Shown: positions 7,168 through 15,886, counted from the first letter of the stretch. The stretch: 22,459 nucleotides of DNA from Gammaproteobacteria bacterium (GCA_030830595.1 JAURMS010000100.1:1-22459), one strand, 5' to 3'. Notes: generated by a model from the letters alone, not told the origin. Program-made: numbers and translations.

Positions 7168-7936
7168 GGCGCAGCGACAGGCAACTGAGCCCGCCGTCCA
7201 TGCGGCGGAACTCCGACATGGGCAGCGGCAGGGTCTGGTAACCGAGACCTTCCAGCCGTTCCGTCAGGCGTGGATAGCCAGCGGGCACGAGCACCCGGTC
7301 ATTCACGCGGATGCAGTTGGCCGCGTATTCCTCGCCCGCCTCGACCTCGATCCGCTCCATGCCGTCCAGCAGGCGGGCCGCCGGGAAACCGGGCACCGTC
7401 ACCACCCGCCCCTCGTCGATGGCAGAAATTCCCGTCTTCAGGTGCAACAGGCGCGGATGATCGGCCAGGTCGACCGTCTCTGCCTGATAGCCGCGCGCCT
7501 CCAGCCAGCGCGAGAGCTGGCCCGCGCCCTCGGCATTGGTGCGCCCGGACAGCCCGATGAGGAAGCGGCCGCCGAGATCGCAGACGTCACCCCCGTCCAG
7601 CAGGCCCGGAGCCTCGATCGATGAAACGCTGCCAACATAGCGCTCCAGCACAGGCCGCAGTGTGACCACCTCGCCGAGACGGGACGGGGCCCCGGGACGG
7701 GTCAGCAGCGCGCCAGCCTCGGTGACGATGGCGGGGTCCTCGACGAAACAGCTGTCGGGATGATCCAGGTCTGCTGGCAGGACCTCCACTTGCAGGCCGC
7801 AGGCCCGCAGGGCATCGGCATACGCGGCATGCTGCTCGAGTGCCCGCTCAAGATCAGGCGGCCCCTCGCCCGCACTGCTGAGGCCCTGGGCAAAATGCTG
7901 GCCCGGCACCCGGAGGATGGCATGGGTGAAGCGCAT
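7148..7936 (-). CDS. N(G),N(G)-dimethylarginine dimethylaminohydrolase (DDAH)
   Basis: A 262-residue amidinotransferase-fold enzyme that hydrolyses methylated arginines to citrulline and a methylamine. The family marks are in order: FVEDPA (64-69), LDGGD (113-117), HLKTG with catalytic His165, and GGLSC with catalytic Cys252 near the C-terminus. Spacing and length fit bacterial DDAH (the Pseudomonas enzyme is about 254 residues with His162/Cys249). Arginine deiminases are longer, and no ADI-specific insert is seen. ATG 7936 starts 7 bases after the ybbP-like stop codon with no strong RBS, so it is probably the last gene of the ybbA-ybbP operon and translated by coupling. Its link to a lipid-type ABC transporter is unexplained. 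Citrullination of free arginine cannot be excluded as an activity. Confidence 0.88.
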   Translation of the reverse strand: MRFTHAILRVPGQHFAQGLSSAGEGPPDLERALEQHAAYADALRACGLQVEVLPADLDHPDSCFVEDPAIVTEAGALLTRPGAPSRLGEVVTLRPVLERYVGSVSSIEAPGLLDGGDVCDLGGRFLIGLSGRTNAEGAGQLSRWLEARGYQAETVDLADHPRLLHLKTGISAIDEGRVVTVPGFPAARLLDGMERIEVEAGEEYAANCIRVNDRVLVPAGYPRLTERLEGLGYQTLPLPMSEFRRMDGGLSCLSLRLSLRPG

Positions 7937-7943
7937 GCCCGGC

Positions 7944-10433
7944 TCAGCCTCGCCGCAGCGTGGCGACCGGCGACTGGCGAATCACGCCACGGGTGGCCAG
8001 CAGCCCCGCACCGCCCACCAGCAGGAGCCCGGCCAGCAGGCCCACCAGCCACACGCGGAGATCGACGACGTACTCTAGGTTGAACAGCTGCGTCGCGAGC
8101 GCCCACCCTGCCACCGTGGCCACGATGGCCGCGAGCAGTCCGGACAGCACGCCAAGCACCCCGAACTCCGCAGCCACCCCGGCCATGACGATCCGTCGAC
8201 TGGCCCCCAGGGTGCGCAACATCGCGCTTTCCCAGGCACGCTCGTCGCGGGTCGACTGGATCGCTGCAAGCAGGACCACCACGCCAGCCACCAGGGTGAA
8301 CAGGAAGACATACTGCACCGCCAGCGAGGCCTGGTCGCCCACCTGCCTGACCTGGGTGAGGATGGCCTCCAGGTCGAAGATCGATACGCTGGGGAACTGC
8401 CGCACCAGCGCCACCAGCTCACGGCGCTGAGCCTCGTCCAGGTTCACCGCCGTCAGCCAGGTGCCGATCATCCCGTCGAGGGTGCCGGGGGAGAACACCA
8501 GGAAGAAGTTCGGCCGGAAGTTGTCCCACTGGACCTCGCGGAGGCTGGCGATCTCCGCCTCCAGCGGCTCGCCGGCTACGTCGAAGGACAACACGTCACC
8601 GAGCTTTAGGCCAAGCTCCTCGGCGTAATCCACTTCTACCGAGACCAGGTGGCGACCGCGATCAGCCTCGTCCCACCAGCGGCCCTCGACGATGCGATTG
8701 CCCATCTGCGGCTGCGCGGCCCAGCTGAGGTTCTGCTCACGCTCGGAAAAGTTGCGCGCCCGGTCACCCTCGAGCGTGCGCTCTTCCATCGGTGTGCCAT
8801 TCACCGCGGTCATCCGCGCCCGGATCATGGGAAACAGTTCGGGTTCGGCCATGCCGCGCTCGGTGAAAAAGGCCCCGAAGGCATCGACCTCATCATTGCG
8901 GATGTTGATCAGGAAGTGGTTGGGGGCATCGGCTGGAACGCTCGCCTGCCATTCGTCCAGCAGGTCGCCACGCACCACCGACAACAGCAGCAGCACCATC
9001 AGCCCGAGGCCGAAGGCCACTACCTGCACCACGCTCTCGCGCCCACGTCGGGCGAGGTTGGCCACTCCATAGCGCCAGGACACGCCGACCCCGCCGCGCA
9101 GGCGACCGGCACCCAGCACCATCAACCAGCCCGCGAGTCCGAGTACCGCCAGCGCCAGGACCGTCCCGCCGGCCACCCAGCCGACCAGTCGGGCATCGCG
9201 CACCAGGAAGAACAGCAGGCCGAGCAGGGCAGCCACGGCGACCAGGTAGGCGGTGGCATAGCGCAGCGGGGGCGGCTCCAGGTTGCGCCGCAACACTCGC
9301 GCCGGCGGCACCTTGCGCAGTTGCAGCAGCGGAGGCAGGGCAAAGCCGACCAGGATGGTGGCGGCAGTGGCCAGGCCCAGCAGGGCCGGTTGCCAGGTCG
9401 GCGGGGGCAGGTCGCCGCGGATCAGGTCGGTCAGCAGCCAGGCCAGCACTTCCTGGGCAAGAAAGCCCAGCACCGCCCCGGCCGCGGCCGCCATCACCGC
9501 CAGCAGGGCGAGCTCGGTGGTGGTGGCCGCCAGCACCAGGCGCTGGCTCGCGCCCATGCACTTCATGAGCGCCACGTTGTCGAGATGGCGCCTGACGTAA
9601 CGACGGGCAGACATGGCCACCGCCACGGCAGCCAGCAACACCGTAATCAGTGCCGACAGGTTCAGGAAACGCCCGGCGCGCTCCATCGAGGACTGGATCT
9701 GGGGACTGGCCTCGGCCACGTCGACCAGGCGTTCACCCGGCAGCTTCTCGTCCTGGAGCCGCGCCTTGAAGGCGCGCACGTCGGCGGGCGCGCCGGCAAA
9801 CAGGACCGCATGGGTGGCCCGGCTGCCGGGCTGGATCAACTGGGTGGCGGGTATATCCCCGAGGTTCATCAGCAGCGACGGCGCGAGGTCGACGAAGGCT
9901 GCACCCTGGTCGGGGCGATAGTCGAGTACCCGCGTGATGCTGAGCGTCGCGGCACCGAGCGACACCTCATCGCCGACCGCGGCACCGAGGCGTGCCAGCA
10001 ACCTCGAGTCGGGCCAGATCTCCCCGCGCCCCGGAATGCCGTCGGCGATCACGGGCGGAGCAAAGGGCTCGGCGGAGACCTTCACCTCGCCGCGCAGCGG
10101 ATACCCCTCGCTGACCGCGCGTACGGCCGCCAGGGTGGAGTCCTCCCCCAGGAAGACCACGCTCGGAAAACTCAGGGTGCGGGCCGTCGCGAGGCCGGCC
10201 TCCGCAGCGGCCGCCAGCCAGTCGTCAGACGGGGCGCGGCTGGCCTGCAGCTTGAGATCGGCAGCGATCACCTCGGCTGCCTGCCGCTCGACGGCCTGGC
10301 CCACCCGATCTGTGAAGAATCCCACCCCGGTCAGCGCTGCAATGGCGATCACCAGCGCGAGGGCAAGCACCGCCAGTTCGCCGGAGCGCCAGTCGCGAGC
10401 AAGGGCCAGCAGGGCAAAACGCAGGGCCCTCAT
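7944..10433 (-). CDS. ybbP: FtsX-like ABC transporter permease, YbbP type
   Basis: An 829-residue inner-membrane permease of the MacB/FtsX superfamily with duplicated FtsX halves. Hydrophobic segments occur near residue 20-40, a cluster of about three near 265-400, another pair near 410-470, one near 490-510, and a final set of three near 700-820. Extracytoplasmic regions lie at ~45-260 and ~515-690. The first helix, the ALMKCMGAS...LVLAATTTELALL coupling region and its repeat SAMLRTLGASRRIVMAGVAAEFGVL are typical of this family. ATG 10433 overlaps the ATPase stop codon in ATGA, so the two subunits are translationally coupled. The longer in-frame start upstream lies inside the ATPase gene and is rejected. 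With YbbA it forms a mechanotransmission-type ABC pair thought to act with TesA on hydrophobic molecules at the inner membrane. Confidence 0.92.
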   Translation of the reverse strand: MRALRFALLALARDWRSGELAVLALALVIAIAALTGVGFFTDRVGQAVERQAAEVIAADLKLQASRAPSDDWLAAAAEAGLATARTLSFPSVVFLGEDSTLAAVRAVSEGYPLRGEVKVSAEPFAPPVIADGIPGRGEIWPDSRLLARLGAAVGDEVSLGAATLSITRVLDYRPDQGAAFVDLAPSLLMNLGDIPATQLIQPGSRATHAVLFAGAPADVRAFKARLQDEKLPGERLVDVAEASPQIQSSMERAGRFLNLSALITVLLAAVAVAMSARRYVRRHLDNVALMKCMGASQRLVLAATTTELALLAVMAAAAGAVLGFLAQEVLAWLLTDLIRGDLPPPTWQPALLGLATAATILVGFALPPLLQLRKVPPARVLRRNLEPPPLRYATAYLVAVAALLGLLFFLVRDARLVGWVAGGTVLALAVLGLAGWLMVLGAGRLRGGVGVSWRYGVANLARRGRESVVQVVAFGLGLMVLLLLSVVRGDLLDEWQASVPADAPNHFLINIRNDEVDAFGAFFTERGMAEPELFPMIRARMTAVNGTPMEERTLEGDRARNFSEREQNLSWAAQPQMGNRIVEGRWWDEADRGRHLVSVEVDYAEELGLKLGDVLSFDVAGEPLEAEIASLREVQWDNFRPNFFLVFSPGTLDGMIGTWLTAVNLDEAQRRELVALVRQFPSVSIFDLEAILTQVRQVGDQASLAVQYVFLFTLVAGVVVLLAAIQSTRDERAWESAMLRTLGASRRIVMAGVAAEFGVLGVLSGLLAAIVATVAGWALATQLFNLEYVVDLRVWLVGLLAGLLLVGGAGLLATRGVIRQSPVATLRRG

Positions 10434-11110
10434 GCCCCACCCGTCAGCCGGCCGCCATCGATCTCGATGATCCGGCCGCAACGAGCCGCGAGGCCACGGT
10501 CATGGGTCACCAGCACCAGGGTGGTGCCGGCCGCAGCGTTGAGCTGGAACAGGAGATCCGCGATGCGTGCGCCGGTGGCGGTATCGAGGTTACCGGTGGG
10601 CTCGTCGGCAAACAGGACGGCAGGCCGGGTGACGAAGGCCCGGGCGATGGCGACGCGCTGCTGTTCGCCCCCTGAGAGCTGGCGCGGGTAGTGACCCACT
10701 CGCGCGCCGAGTCCGACCTCCTCCAGTGCCTGGCTGGCGGCCTCGCGGGCGTCACGCCGGCCCGCAAGCTCCAGCGGCAGCATCACGTTCTCGAGCGCAG
10801 TGAGGGACGGCACCAGGTGGAAGGACTGGAACACGAAGCCCACCCGGCGGGCCCTGACCGCGGCACGGCCATCCTCGTCCAGGGCGGTGATGTTCTCGCC
10901 ATCGACCCACACCTCGCCTGAGCTGGGCTCGTCGAGTCCGGCGAGCAGGGCCAAGAGGGTGGACTTGCCGGCTCCCGAGGCCCCGACGATGGCCACCGTC
11001 TCGCCGGCATGGATGGCCAGGCTGACCTCGTCGAGGATGGTGAGCAACCCCTCGGGGCTGCTAACCTCCTTGCGCAACTTCCTGGCCTCGAGCACTGTCA
11101 CTGGTTCCAT
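10430..11110 (-). CDS. ybbA: ABC transporter ATP-binding protein, YbbA type
   Basis: A 226-residue ATPase of the LolD/MacB-like subfamily that powers the YbbP permease. Walker A is GASGAGKST (43-51), the Q-loop FQSF follows (Gln95), the signature LSGGE is at 145-149, Walker B LFADEP ends in Asp169-Glu170, and the switch is His203. ATG 11110 was chosen because AGGA lies 8-9 bases upstream; alternative in-frame starts at 11128 and 11200 have no proper RBS and would add residues foreign to the family. The start codon shares two bases with the oppositely oriented tesA start (CATG), a tighter version of the divergent ybbA/tesA arrangement known in E. coli. It overlaps ybbP by 4 bases. Confidence 0.93.
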   Translation of the reverse strand: MEPVTVLEARKLRKEVSSPEGLLTILDEVSLAIHAGETVAIVGASGAGKSTLLALLAGLDEPSSGEVWVDGENITALDEDGRAAVRARRVGFVFQSFHLVPSLTALENVMLPLELAGRRDAREAASQALEEVGLGARVGHYPRQLSGGEQQRVAIARAFVTRPAVLFADEPTGNLDTATGARIADLLFQLNAAAGTTLVLVTHDRGLAARCGRIIEIDGGRLTGGA

Positions 11111-11753
11111 GCGTCCGTTCCTGTCCATCCTGTTGATTGCCTGCCTCGCCAGCGCACCCCTTGCCCGAGGCGAGACCGGAGGCGGGGGCAAGCCGGTCAT
11201 CCTGGTGCTCGGCGACTCACTCTCCGCCGCCTACGGCATCCCGCCCGCCAAGGGCTGGGTCGCGCTGCTGCAGCGTCGACTGGACCGCGCAGGGTACGGA
11301 TACGCGGTCGTCAACGCCAGTATTTCGGGCGAAACCACCGTAGGCGGCCTGGAACGGCTGCCCCGCGCACTCGCCCGGCACCGGCCCGCGGTGGTCATCC
11401 TCGAACTCGGCGGCAACGATGGCCTGCGCGGCCTGCCCGTGGAACAGTTGCGCACCAATCTCGAGGCCATGATCACCGCCAGCCAGCGTGCCGGAGCCCG
11501 CGTAGTGCTGACCGGAATACGCATCCCGCTGAACTATGGCCAGCGTTACTCGGAAAAGTTCTTCGCCACCTACGCCGAACTCGCCGGGGCGCGGAAAACC
11601 GCCCTCGTGCCCTTCTTTCTGGAAGGGGTGGCGATGCGTGAAGAGCTGTTCCAGGACGACGGGATCCACCCGGGCATCGAGGCCCAGCCGATCCTGCTGG
11701 ACAACGTCTGGCCTGTACTCGAACCGCTGCTGACGGCCAAGGGAGGAGGGTGA
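11109..11753 (+). CDS. tesA: GDSL thioesterase/lysophospholipase TesA (arylesterase)
   Basis: A 214-residue SGNH hydrolase. Block I LVLGDSLSAAYG carries nucleophile Ser37, block II contains SISGETT, block III GGNDGLRG, and block V DDGIHPG holds the catalytic Asp and His. Residues 1-21 (MRPFLSILLIAC..APLARG) form an export signal, giving a periplasmic or membrane-attached enzyme that hydrolyses acyl thioesters and lysophospholipids. The start is set by the signal peptide; no Shine-Dalgarno is visible before it. It is divergent from ybbA with overlapping start codons, and fadD follows 2 bases after its stop, so it likely forms a tesA-fadD operon in which released fatty acids can be activated. 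A short LIAC sequence at residues 9-12 resembles a lipobox, but the preceding region is unusually short. Confidence 0.93.
   Translation: MRPFLSILLIACLASAPLARGETGGGGKPVILVLGDSLSAAYGIPPAKGWVALLQRRLDRAGYGYAVVNASISGETTVGGLERLPRALARHRPAVVILELGGNDGLRGLPVEQLRTNLEAMITASQRAGARVVLTGIRIPLNYGQRYSEKFFATYAELAGARKTALVPFFLEGVAMREELFQDDGIHPGIEAQPILLDNVWPVLEPLLTAKGGG
11744..11749 (+). promoter_or_regulatory. Shine-Dalgarno site for fadD
   Basis: AGGAGG lies 6 bases before ATG 11756 and inside the last codons of tesA. It favours ATG 11756 over the in-frame GTG at 11750, which would abut the site. Confidence 0.75.
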
Positions 11754-11755
11754 AC

Positions 11756-13444
11756 ATGGACAAGCTGTGGCTCGAACACTATCCACCAGGCACTCCAGCG
11801 GAGATCAACCCTGACCAGTACCGCTCCCTCAAGGAACTGGTCGAGCAGGCATGCCGTGACCATGCGAGCCGCCCGGCCTTCACCAACCAGGGCAAGACCC
11901 TGACCTATGCCGAGATCGACCGGCTTTCCGCCCAATTCGGGGCCTGGCTGCAGGCCGAGGCGGGGCTGGTCAAGGGCGACCGGGTCGCGATCATGATGCC
12001 GAACCTGCTGCAGTACCCCATCGCGCTGTTCGGCGCGATGCGCGCCGGCCTCACCGTGGTGAACGTCAACCCCCTCTACACCGCCCGCGAACTCGAGCAC
12101 CAGCTGAACGACTCGGGGGCCAGGGTGATCGTGATCTACGAAGGCGCCTGCCACGCACTGGAAAAGGCCCTGCCAGCGACCGGCATCGAGAAAGTGGTGG
12201 TCACCGGCATCGGCGACCTGCTCGGCTTCCCCAAGGGCCCGATCGTCAACTTCGTGGTGCGCAAGGTGAAGAAGCTGGTGCCGGCCTGGCGCCTGCCGGG
12301 GCATCTGGGCTTCACGGAGGTGGTCGCACGGGGCGCCGCGCATCGCCTGAAGGCGGTCGAGGTCGGCCCGGAGGACGTGCTGTTCCTGCAGTACACGGGC
12401 GGCACCACCGGGGTCTCCAAGGGTGCGGTGCTGACCCACCGCAACCTGGTGGCCAACACCCTGCAGATGATCGCCTGGCTGCCCGAACTGCAGAACCAGG
12501 GCGAGTCGGTGGTCATCACCGCCCTGCCGCTCTACCACATCTTTGCACTCACCACGAACTGCCTGGTATTCACCGCCGTAGGCGGCGAGAACGTGCTGAT
12601 CACCAACCCGCGCGACCTCAAGGGCTTCGTGGCCGAGCTGTCGCGGGTGCGCTTCAGCTTCATCACCGGCGTGAACACCCTGTTCAACGGGCTGCTCAAT
12701 ACACCGGGCTTCGACAGGCTCGACTTCAGCGGCCTGAAAGTGGCTTTCGGCGGCGGGATGGCGGTGCAGGCTGCCGTATCCGAGCGCTGGAAGGCGCTGA
12801 CCGGGCGTCACATCTGCCAGGGCTGGGGCTTGACCGAGACCTCGCCGGTGGCCACCTCCAATCGACCGAAGGATGAGGAGTTCAACGGCTCCATCGGGCT
12901 GCCGATGCCCTCCACGGAGCTCTCCATCCGCAACGACGCCGGCGAGGAGGTCGAGGTCGGCGAGGTCGGTGAGATCTGCGTACGCGGACCGCAGGTGATG
13001 CAGGGCTACTGGAACCGGCCCGAGGAGACCGCCAAGGTCATGCTCCCCGAGGGCTGGCTGCGCACCGGCGACGTGGGTCGCATGGATGCGCGCGGCTTCA
13101 CCTGGATCGAGGATCGCAAGAAGGACATGATCCTGGTCTCCGGCTTCAACGTGTATCCGAACGAGGTCGAAGGCGTGGTGGCCGCCCTGCCGGGCGTGCT
13201 CGAAGTCGCGGCGGTGGCCCAGCCCGATCCACGCTCGGGTGAATCAGTGGCCCTGTTCGTGGTCAGGAAGGACCCCGCCCTGAGCGAGCGCGACATCCTG
13301 ACGCACTGTCGCGAGCAGTTGACCGGCTACAAGATGCCGCAGGCCGTGTACTTCCGCGACGAGCTGCCGAAGAGCAACGTCGGCAAGATCCTGCGCCGCG
13401 AGTTGCGCGATGAGGTGCAGCGGCTGGCCGGCGGCCAGTCTTAG
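11756..13444 (+). CDS. fadD: Long-chain fatty acid-CoA ligase FadD
   Basis: A 562-residue ANL-superfamily ligase (E. coli FadD is 561) that makes acyl-CoA from fatty acid, ATP and CoA at the inner face of the cytoplasmic membrane. The ATP/AMP motif YTGGTTGVSKG lies at 213-223, the WGLTETSP motif follows near residue 360, and the FACS-type signature DRKKDMILVSGFNVYPNEVE precedes the C-terminal lid. The C-terminal PKSNVGKILRRELR holds the catalytic lysine expected for adenylation. It follows tesA after 2 bases with a strong RBS, so the two are probably one transcript. It converges on ppa with only 2 bases between the stop codons. Confidence 0.95.
   Translation: MDKLWLEHYPPGTPAEINPDQYRSLKELVEQACRDHASRPAFTNQGKTLTYAEIDRLSAQFGAWLQAEAGLVKGDRVAIMMPNLLQYPIALFGAMRAGLTVVNVNPLYTARELEHQLNDSGARVIVIYEGACHALEKALPATGIEKVVVTGIGDLLGFPKGPIVNFVVRKVKKLVPAWRLPGHLGFTEVVARGAAHRLKAVEVGPEDVLFLQYTGGTTGVSKGAVLTHRNLVANTLQMIAWLPELQNQGESVVITALPLYHIFALTTNCLVFTAVGGENVLITNPRDLKGFVAELSRVRFSFITGVNTLFNGLLNTPGFDRLDFSGLKVAFGGGMAVQAAVSERWKALTGRHICQGWGLTETSPVATSNRPKDEEFNGSIGLPMPSTELSIRNDAGEEVEVGEVGEICVRGPQVMQGYWNRPEETAKVMLPEGWLRTGDVGRMDARGFTWIEDRKKDMILVSGFNVYPNEVEGVVAALPGVLEVAAVAQPDPRSGESVALFVVRKDPALSERDILTHCREQLTGYKMPQAVYFRDELPKSNVGKILRRELRDEVQRLAGGQS
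13424..13438 (+). repeat. GC-rich hairpin at the 3' end of fadD
   Basis: Arms CTGGCC and GGCCAG pair around the 3-base loop GGC just before the fadD stop and are followed by TCTTA. This could slow or end transcription into ppa, but the T-run is too short for a confident terminator call. Confidence 0.3.
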
Positions 13445-13446
13445 GA

Positions 13447-14043
13447 CTAGCGCTTGCGGCGTGCGCGGGCGTGCATCGCGCGTCCGGCCACCAGGTGCGC
13501 CGCGATGTCGTCGCCGGCTTCGGCCGCGCGCCGCACCCCGGCTTCGATCATCCTCTCTGCCTGACGCGGCCCGACCCAGTTCACGATGGTCACCCACTTG
13601 CCCTTTTCCAGGTCCTTGTAGTGCTGGAAGAAGTGGGCGATCTGCTCGGTGAGGATGCTGGGCAGGTCCTGGTAGGTCTTCACCCCGCTGTAGAAGGGAT
13701 GCAGCTTGTCGACCGGCACGCAGACCACCTTTTCATCGGGCCCGCTTTCGTCTTTCATCAGCAGCGCGCCGACCGGGCGGCAGCGAATGATGGCGCCGGG
13801 CACCACCGGTACCTGGCCGACCACGATCACGTCGACCGGGTCCCCGTCCTCCGAAAGCGTATGCGGCACAAAGCCGTAGTTGCCGGGGTAGTACATGGCG
13901 GTGTGCAAGAACCTGTCTACCCGCAGGACGCCGGACTCCTTGTCCAGCTCGTACTTCACGGGGACCCCTCCCTGGGGTATCTCGATCAGCACGTTGATGT
14001 CGTGCGGCGGGTCCTCGCCGATGGCGATCCGGTCGATGTCCAT
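13447..14043 (-). CDS. ppa: Inorganic pyrophosphatase (class A, family I)
   Basis: A 198-residue soluble enzyme that hydrolyses pyrophosphate and pulls biosynthetic reactions forward. Active-site residues line up with the E. coli enzyme: Glu21 and Lys30 (EIPQGG.PVKYE), Tyr/Phe in YYPGNYGFVPHT, and the signature DGDPVDVIV with Asp66, Asp68 and Asp71. Further on is HPFYSGVKTYQDLP. The enzyme is about 20 residues longer than E. coli Ppa because of a basic C-terminal tail (ARARRKR). ATG 14043 has GAGGAAGG just upstream and overlaps the hemE stop by one base (TAATG), so it is co-translated with hemE. It converges on fadD. Confidence 0.95.
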   Translation of the reverse strand: MDIDRIAIGEDPPHDINVLIEIPQGGVPVKYELDKESGVLRVDRFLHTAMYYPGNYGFVPHTLSEDGDPVDVIVVGQVPVVPGAIIRCRPVGALLMKDESGPDEKVVCVPVDKLHPFYSGVKTYQDLPSILTEQIAHFFQHYKDLEKGKWVTIVNWVGPRQAERMIEAGVRRAAEAGDDIAAHLVAGRAMHARARRKR

Positions 14044-15119
14044 TAGCCTTCCTCGCGGTGATACTGTGGGCTGAGTGCGTGTACGGCGGCGATCATTGCC
14101 CCGGCGTGAGCGGGATCGACATCCTGGTGGATGCCGTGCCCGAGGTTGAAGACATGACCCTCGCCATGGCCGAAGGAGGCCAGCACGCGGGCCACCTCGG
14201 CCTCGATCACCTTCGGCGCGGCATAGAGCACGCAGGGATCCAGGTTGCCCTGCAGCGCCACCTTGCCGGCCGTGGCCGCCCGCGCGGTGGCCAGGTCGGT
14301 GGTCCAGTCGACACCGAGTGCGTCGGCGCCTGCCGCAGCCATCTCCGGCAACCAGGCGCCACCGCCCTTGGTGAACAGCACCAGCGGCACCCGCCGGCCC
14401 TCATTCTCGCGGGTCACTTCGGCCGCGATGTAGGCCATGTAGCGGAGCGAGAACTCGCGGTAGGTGGCGGGCGAAAGCGCCCCGCCCCAGGTATCGAACA
14501 CCATCAGCGCCTGGGCACCGGCGGCGACCTGGGCGTTCAGGTACTCGATGGTGGCGCGAGTCACCACCTCGAGCATCTTGTGCAGCAGGGCAGGCTCTCC
14601 ATACATCATGCGCTTGATGTGATCGAAGGTCCGGCTGCCACCGCCCTCCACCATGTAGGTGCCCACGGTCCAGGGCGAACCGGCAAAGCCGATGAGGGGC
14701 ACGCGCCCGCCCAGCTCGCGACGGATCAGGGCCACTGCATCGATCACGTAGCGCAGGTCGGAAGCGGGATCCGGCACGAACAGCGCGTCCACGTCGGCAG
14801 CGGTCCGCACTGGCCGGGCGATCTTCGGTCCCTCGCCGGCTTCGAACTCGAGCCCCAGCTTCATGGCATGGGGAATGGTGAGGATGTCCGAGAACAGGAT
14901 GGCGGCATCCAGCGGATAGCGCTCCAGCGGCTGCAGGGTCACTTCGCAGGCCAGTTCCGGGTTGGTGCACAAGGCCAGGAAGCTGCCGGCCTTGGCGCGG
15001 GTCGCGCGATATTCGGGTAGGTAACGACCCGCCTGGCGCATCATCCAGACCGGGGTACGGGGCGTGGGCTCCCGCAGCAGCGCCCGCAGCAGCAGGTCGT
15101 TGGCCAACGGCGCGCTCAT
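14043..15119 (-). CDS. hemE: Uroporphyrinogen decarboxylase
   Basis: A 358-residue cytoplasmic enzyme that removes four carboxyl groups from uroporphyrinogen III to give coproporphyrinogen III in haem synthesis. The N-terminal signature PVWMMRQAGRYLPEYR holds the substrate-binding arginines, ILFSDIL contains the key Asp78, and GFAGSPWTVGTYMVEG and VFDTWGGALSP are both family blocks; LQGNLDP and the C-terminal FNLGHGIHQDV with its conserved His complete the match. Length fits E. coli HemE (354). ATG 15119 has GGAGG 6 bases upstream and overlaps the pyrF stop codon (ATGA); the hemE stop overlaps the ppa start. Translational coupling of pyrF-hemE-ppa is likely. Confidence 0.97.
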   Translation of the reverse strand: MSAPLANDLLLRALLREPTPRTPVWMMRQAGRYLPEYRATRAKAGSFLALCTNPELACEVTLQPLERYPLDAAILFSDILTIPHAMKLGLEFEAGEGPKIARPVRTAADVDALFVPDPASDLRYVIDAVALIRRELGGRVPLIGFAGSPWTVGTYMVEGGGSRTFDHIKRMMYGEPALLHKMLEVVTRATIEYLNAQVAAGAQALMVFDTWGGALSPATYREFSLRYMAYIAAEVTRENEGRRVPLVLFTKGGGAWLPEMAAAGADALGVDWTTDLATARAATAGKVALQGNLDPCVLYAAPKVIEAEVARVLASFGHGEGHVFNLGHGIHQDVDPAHAGAMIAAVHALSPQYHREEG

Positions 15120-15835
15120 GCCCGCCCTCCGAACACGCCGGCGATGGTCGACTGGATGGCCTCGGCCGCAGCCTGCGGGTCGGCAGCATCGCGGATCGGC
15201 CTGCCGACCACGATGTAGTCTGCGCCGTTGGCGAAGGCCTGCTCGACGTTGACCACCCGCTTCTGGTCATCGACGGGGCGATTCTCGACCGGCCGGATGC
15301 CGGGGGTCACGACGATCAGTCGGTCGTCGACACCCGCCCGCAGCGCCGCTGCCTCGAGGCCGGAGGAGACCACTCCATCGCAACCTGCCTCCAGCGCACG
15401 CCGGGCACGGGACAGCACCAGCTTGTCCACGTCGCAGGCGAACCCCAGGTCGTCGAGGTCGCCCCGATCGAGGCTGGTGAGCACGGTCACGGCGAGGATC
15501 TTCACGTCGCCCTTGGCAGCCGCCGCCGCTTCCATGATGCCCTGGTTGCCGTGCACGGTGGCGAAGGTCACGCCGCGGCCGGCCAGGTTGCGGACGGCGG
15601 ATCCCACCGTGGCGGGCACGTCGAAGAACTTGAGGTCGACGAACACCCGCTTGCCCCGCTCCACCATCCAGTCCAGCAGCTCGAAATAGCCGCCGGCCAT
15701 GAACAGCTCGAGCCCGAGCTTGTAGAACTGAACCGAATCACCGAGACGCTCAGCCAGCTTGCGGGCAGCATCCGCATCGGCAACGTCCATCGCAAAAATC
15801 AGCCGTTCGCGGCTCGGTACGGGGATACGGGTCAC
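15116..15835 (-). CDS. pyrF: Orotidine 5'-phosphate decarboxylase
   Basis: A 239-residue TIM-barrel enzyme that makes UMP from OMP, the last step of de novo pyrimidine synthesis. The N-terminal strand IFAMDVAD contains the first catalytic-type Asp, and VDLKFFDVPATV gives the D-x-K-x-x-D tetrad (Asp67, Lys69, Asp72). VTPGIRP and the phosphate-gripping ADYIVVGRPI lie in the expected places. The start is GTG 15835, supported by AGGAG 7 bases upstream. It heads the tightly packed pyrF-hemE-ppa group; the upstream corC-like gene ends 51 bases before it, so a shared transcript is possible. Confidence 0.96.
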   Translation of the reverse strand: MTRIPVPSRERLIFAMDVADADAARKLAERLGDSVQFYKLGLELFMAGGYFELLDWMVERGKRVFVDLKFFDVPATVGSAVRNLAGRGVTFATVHGNQGIMEAAAAAKGDVKILAVTVLTSLDRGDLDDLGFACDVDKLVLSRARRALEAGCDGVVSSGLEAAALRAGVDDRLIVVTPGIRPVENRPVDDQKRVVNVEQAFANGADYIVVGRPIRDAADPQAAAEAIQSTIAGVFGGRA

Positions 15836-15886
15836 TGGCAGCTCCTGATACGGTTCCCAATGCTACTACGGACACCGGGGGGCGAG

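Noticed and set aside
8649..10691. A 680-codon open frame on the plus strand
   Set aside because: It is fully antisense to ybbP and the end of ybbA. The product is low-complexity (Gln, His, Gly, Arg rich) as expected from the complement of GC-rich codons. No RBS and no domain are seen.
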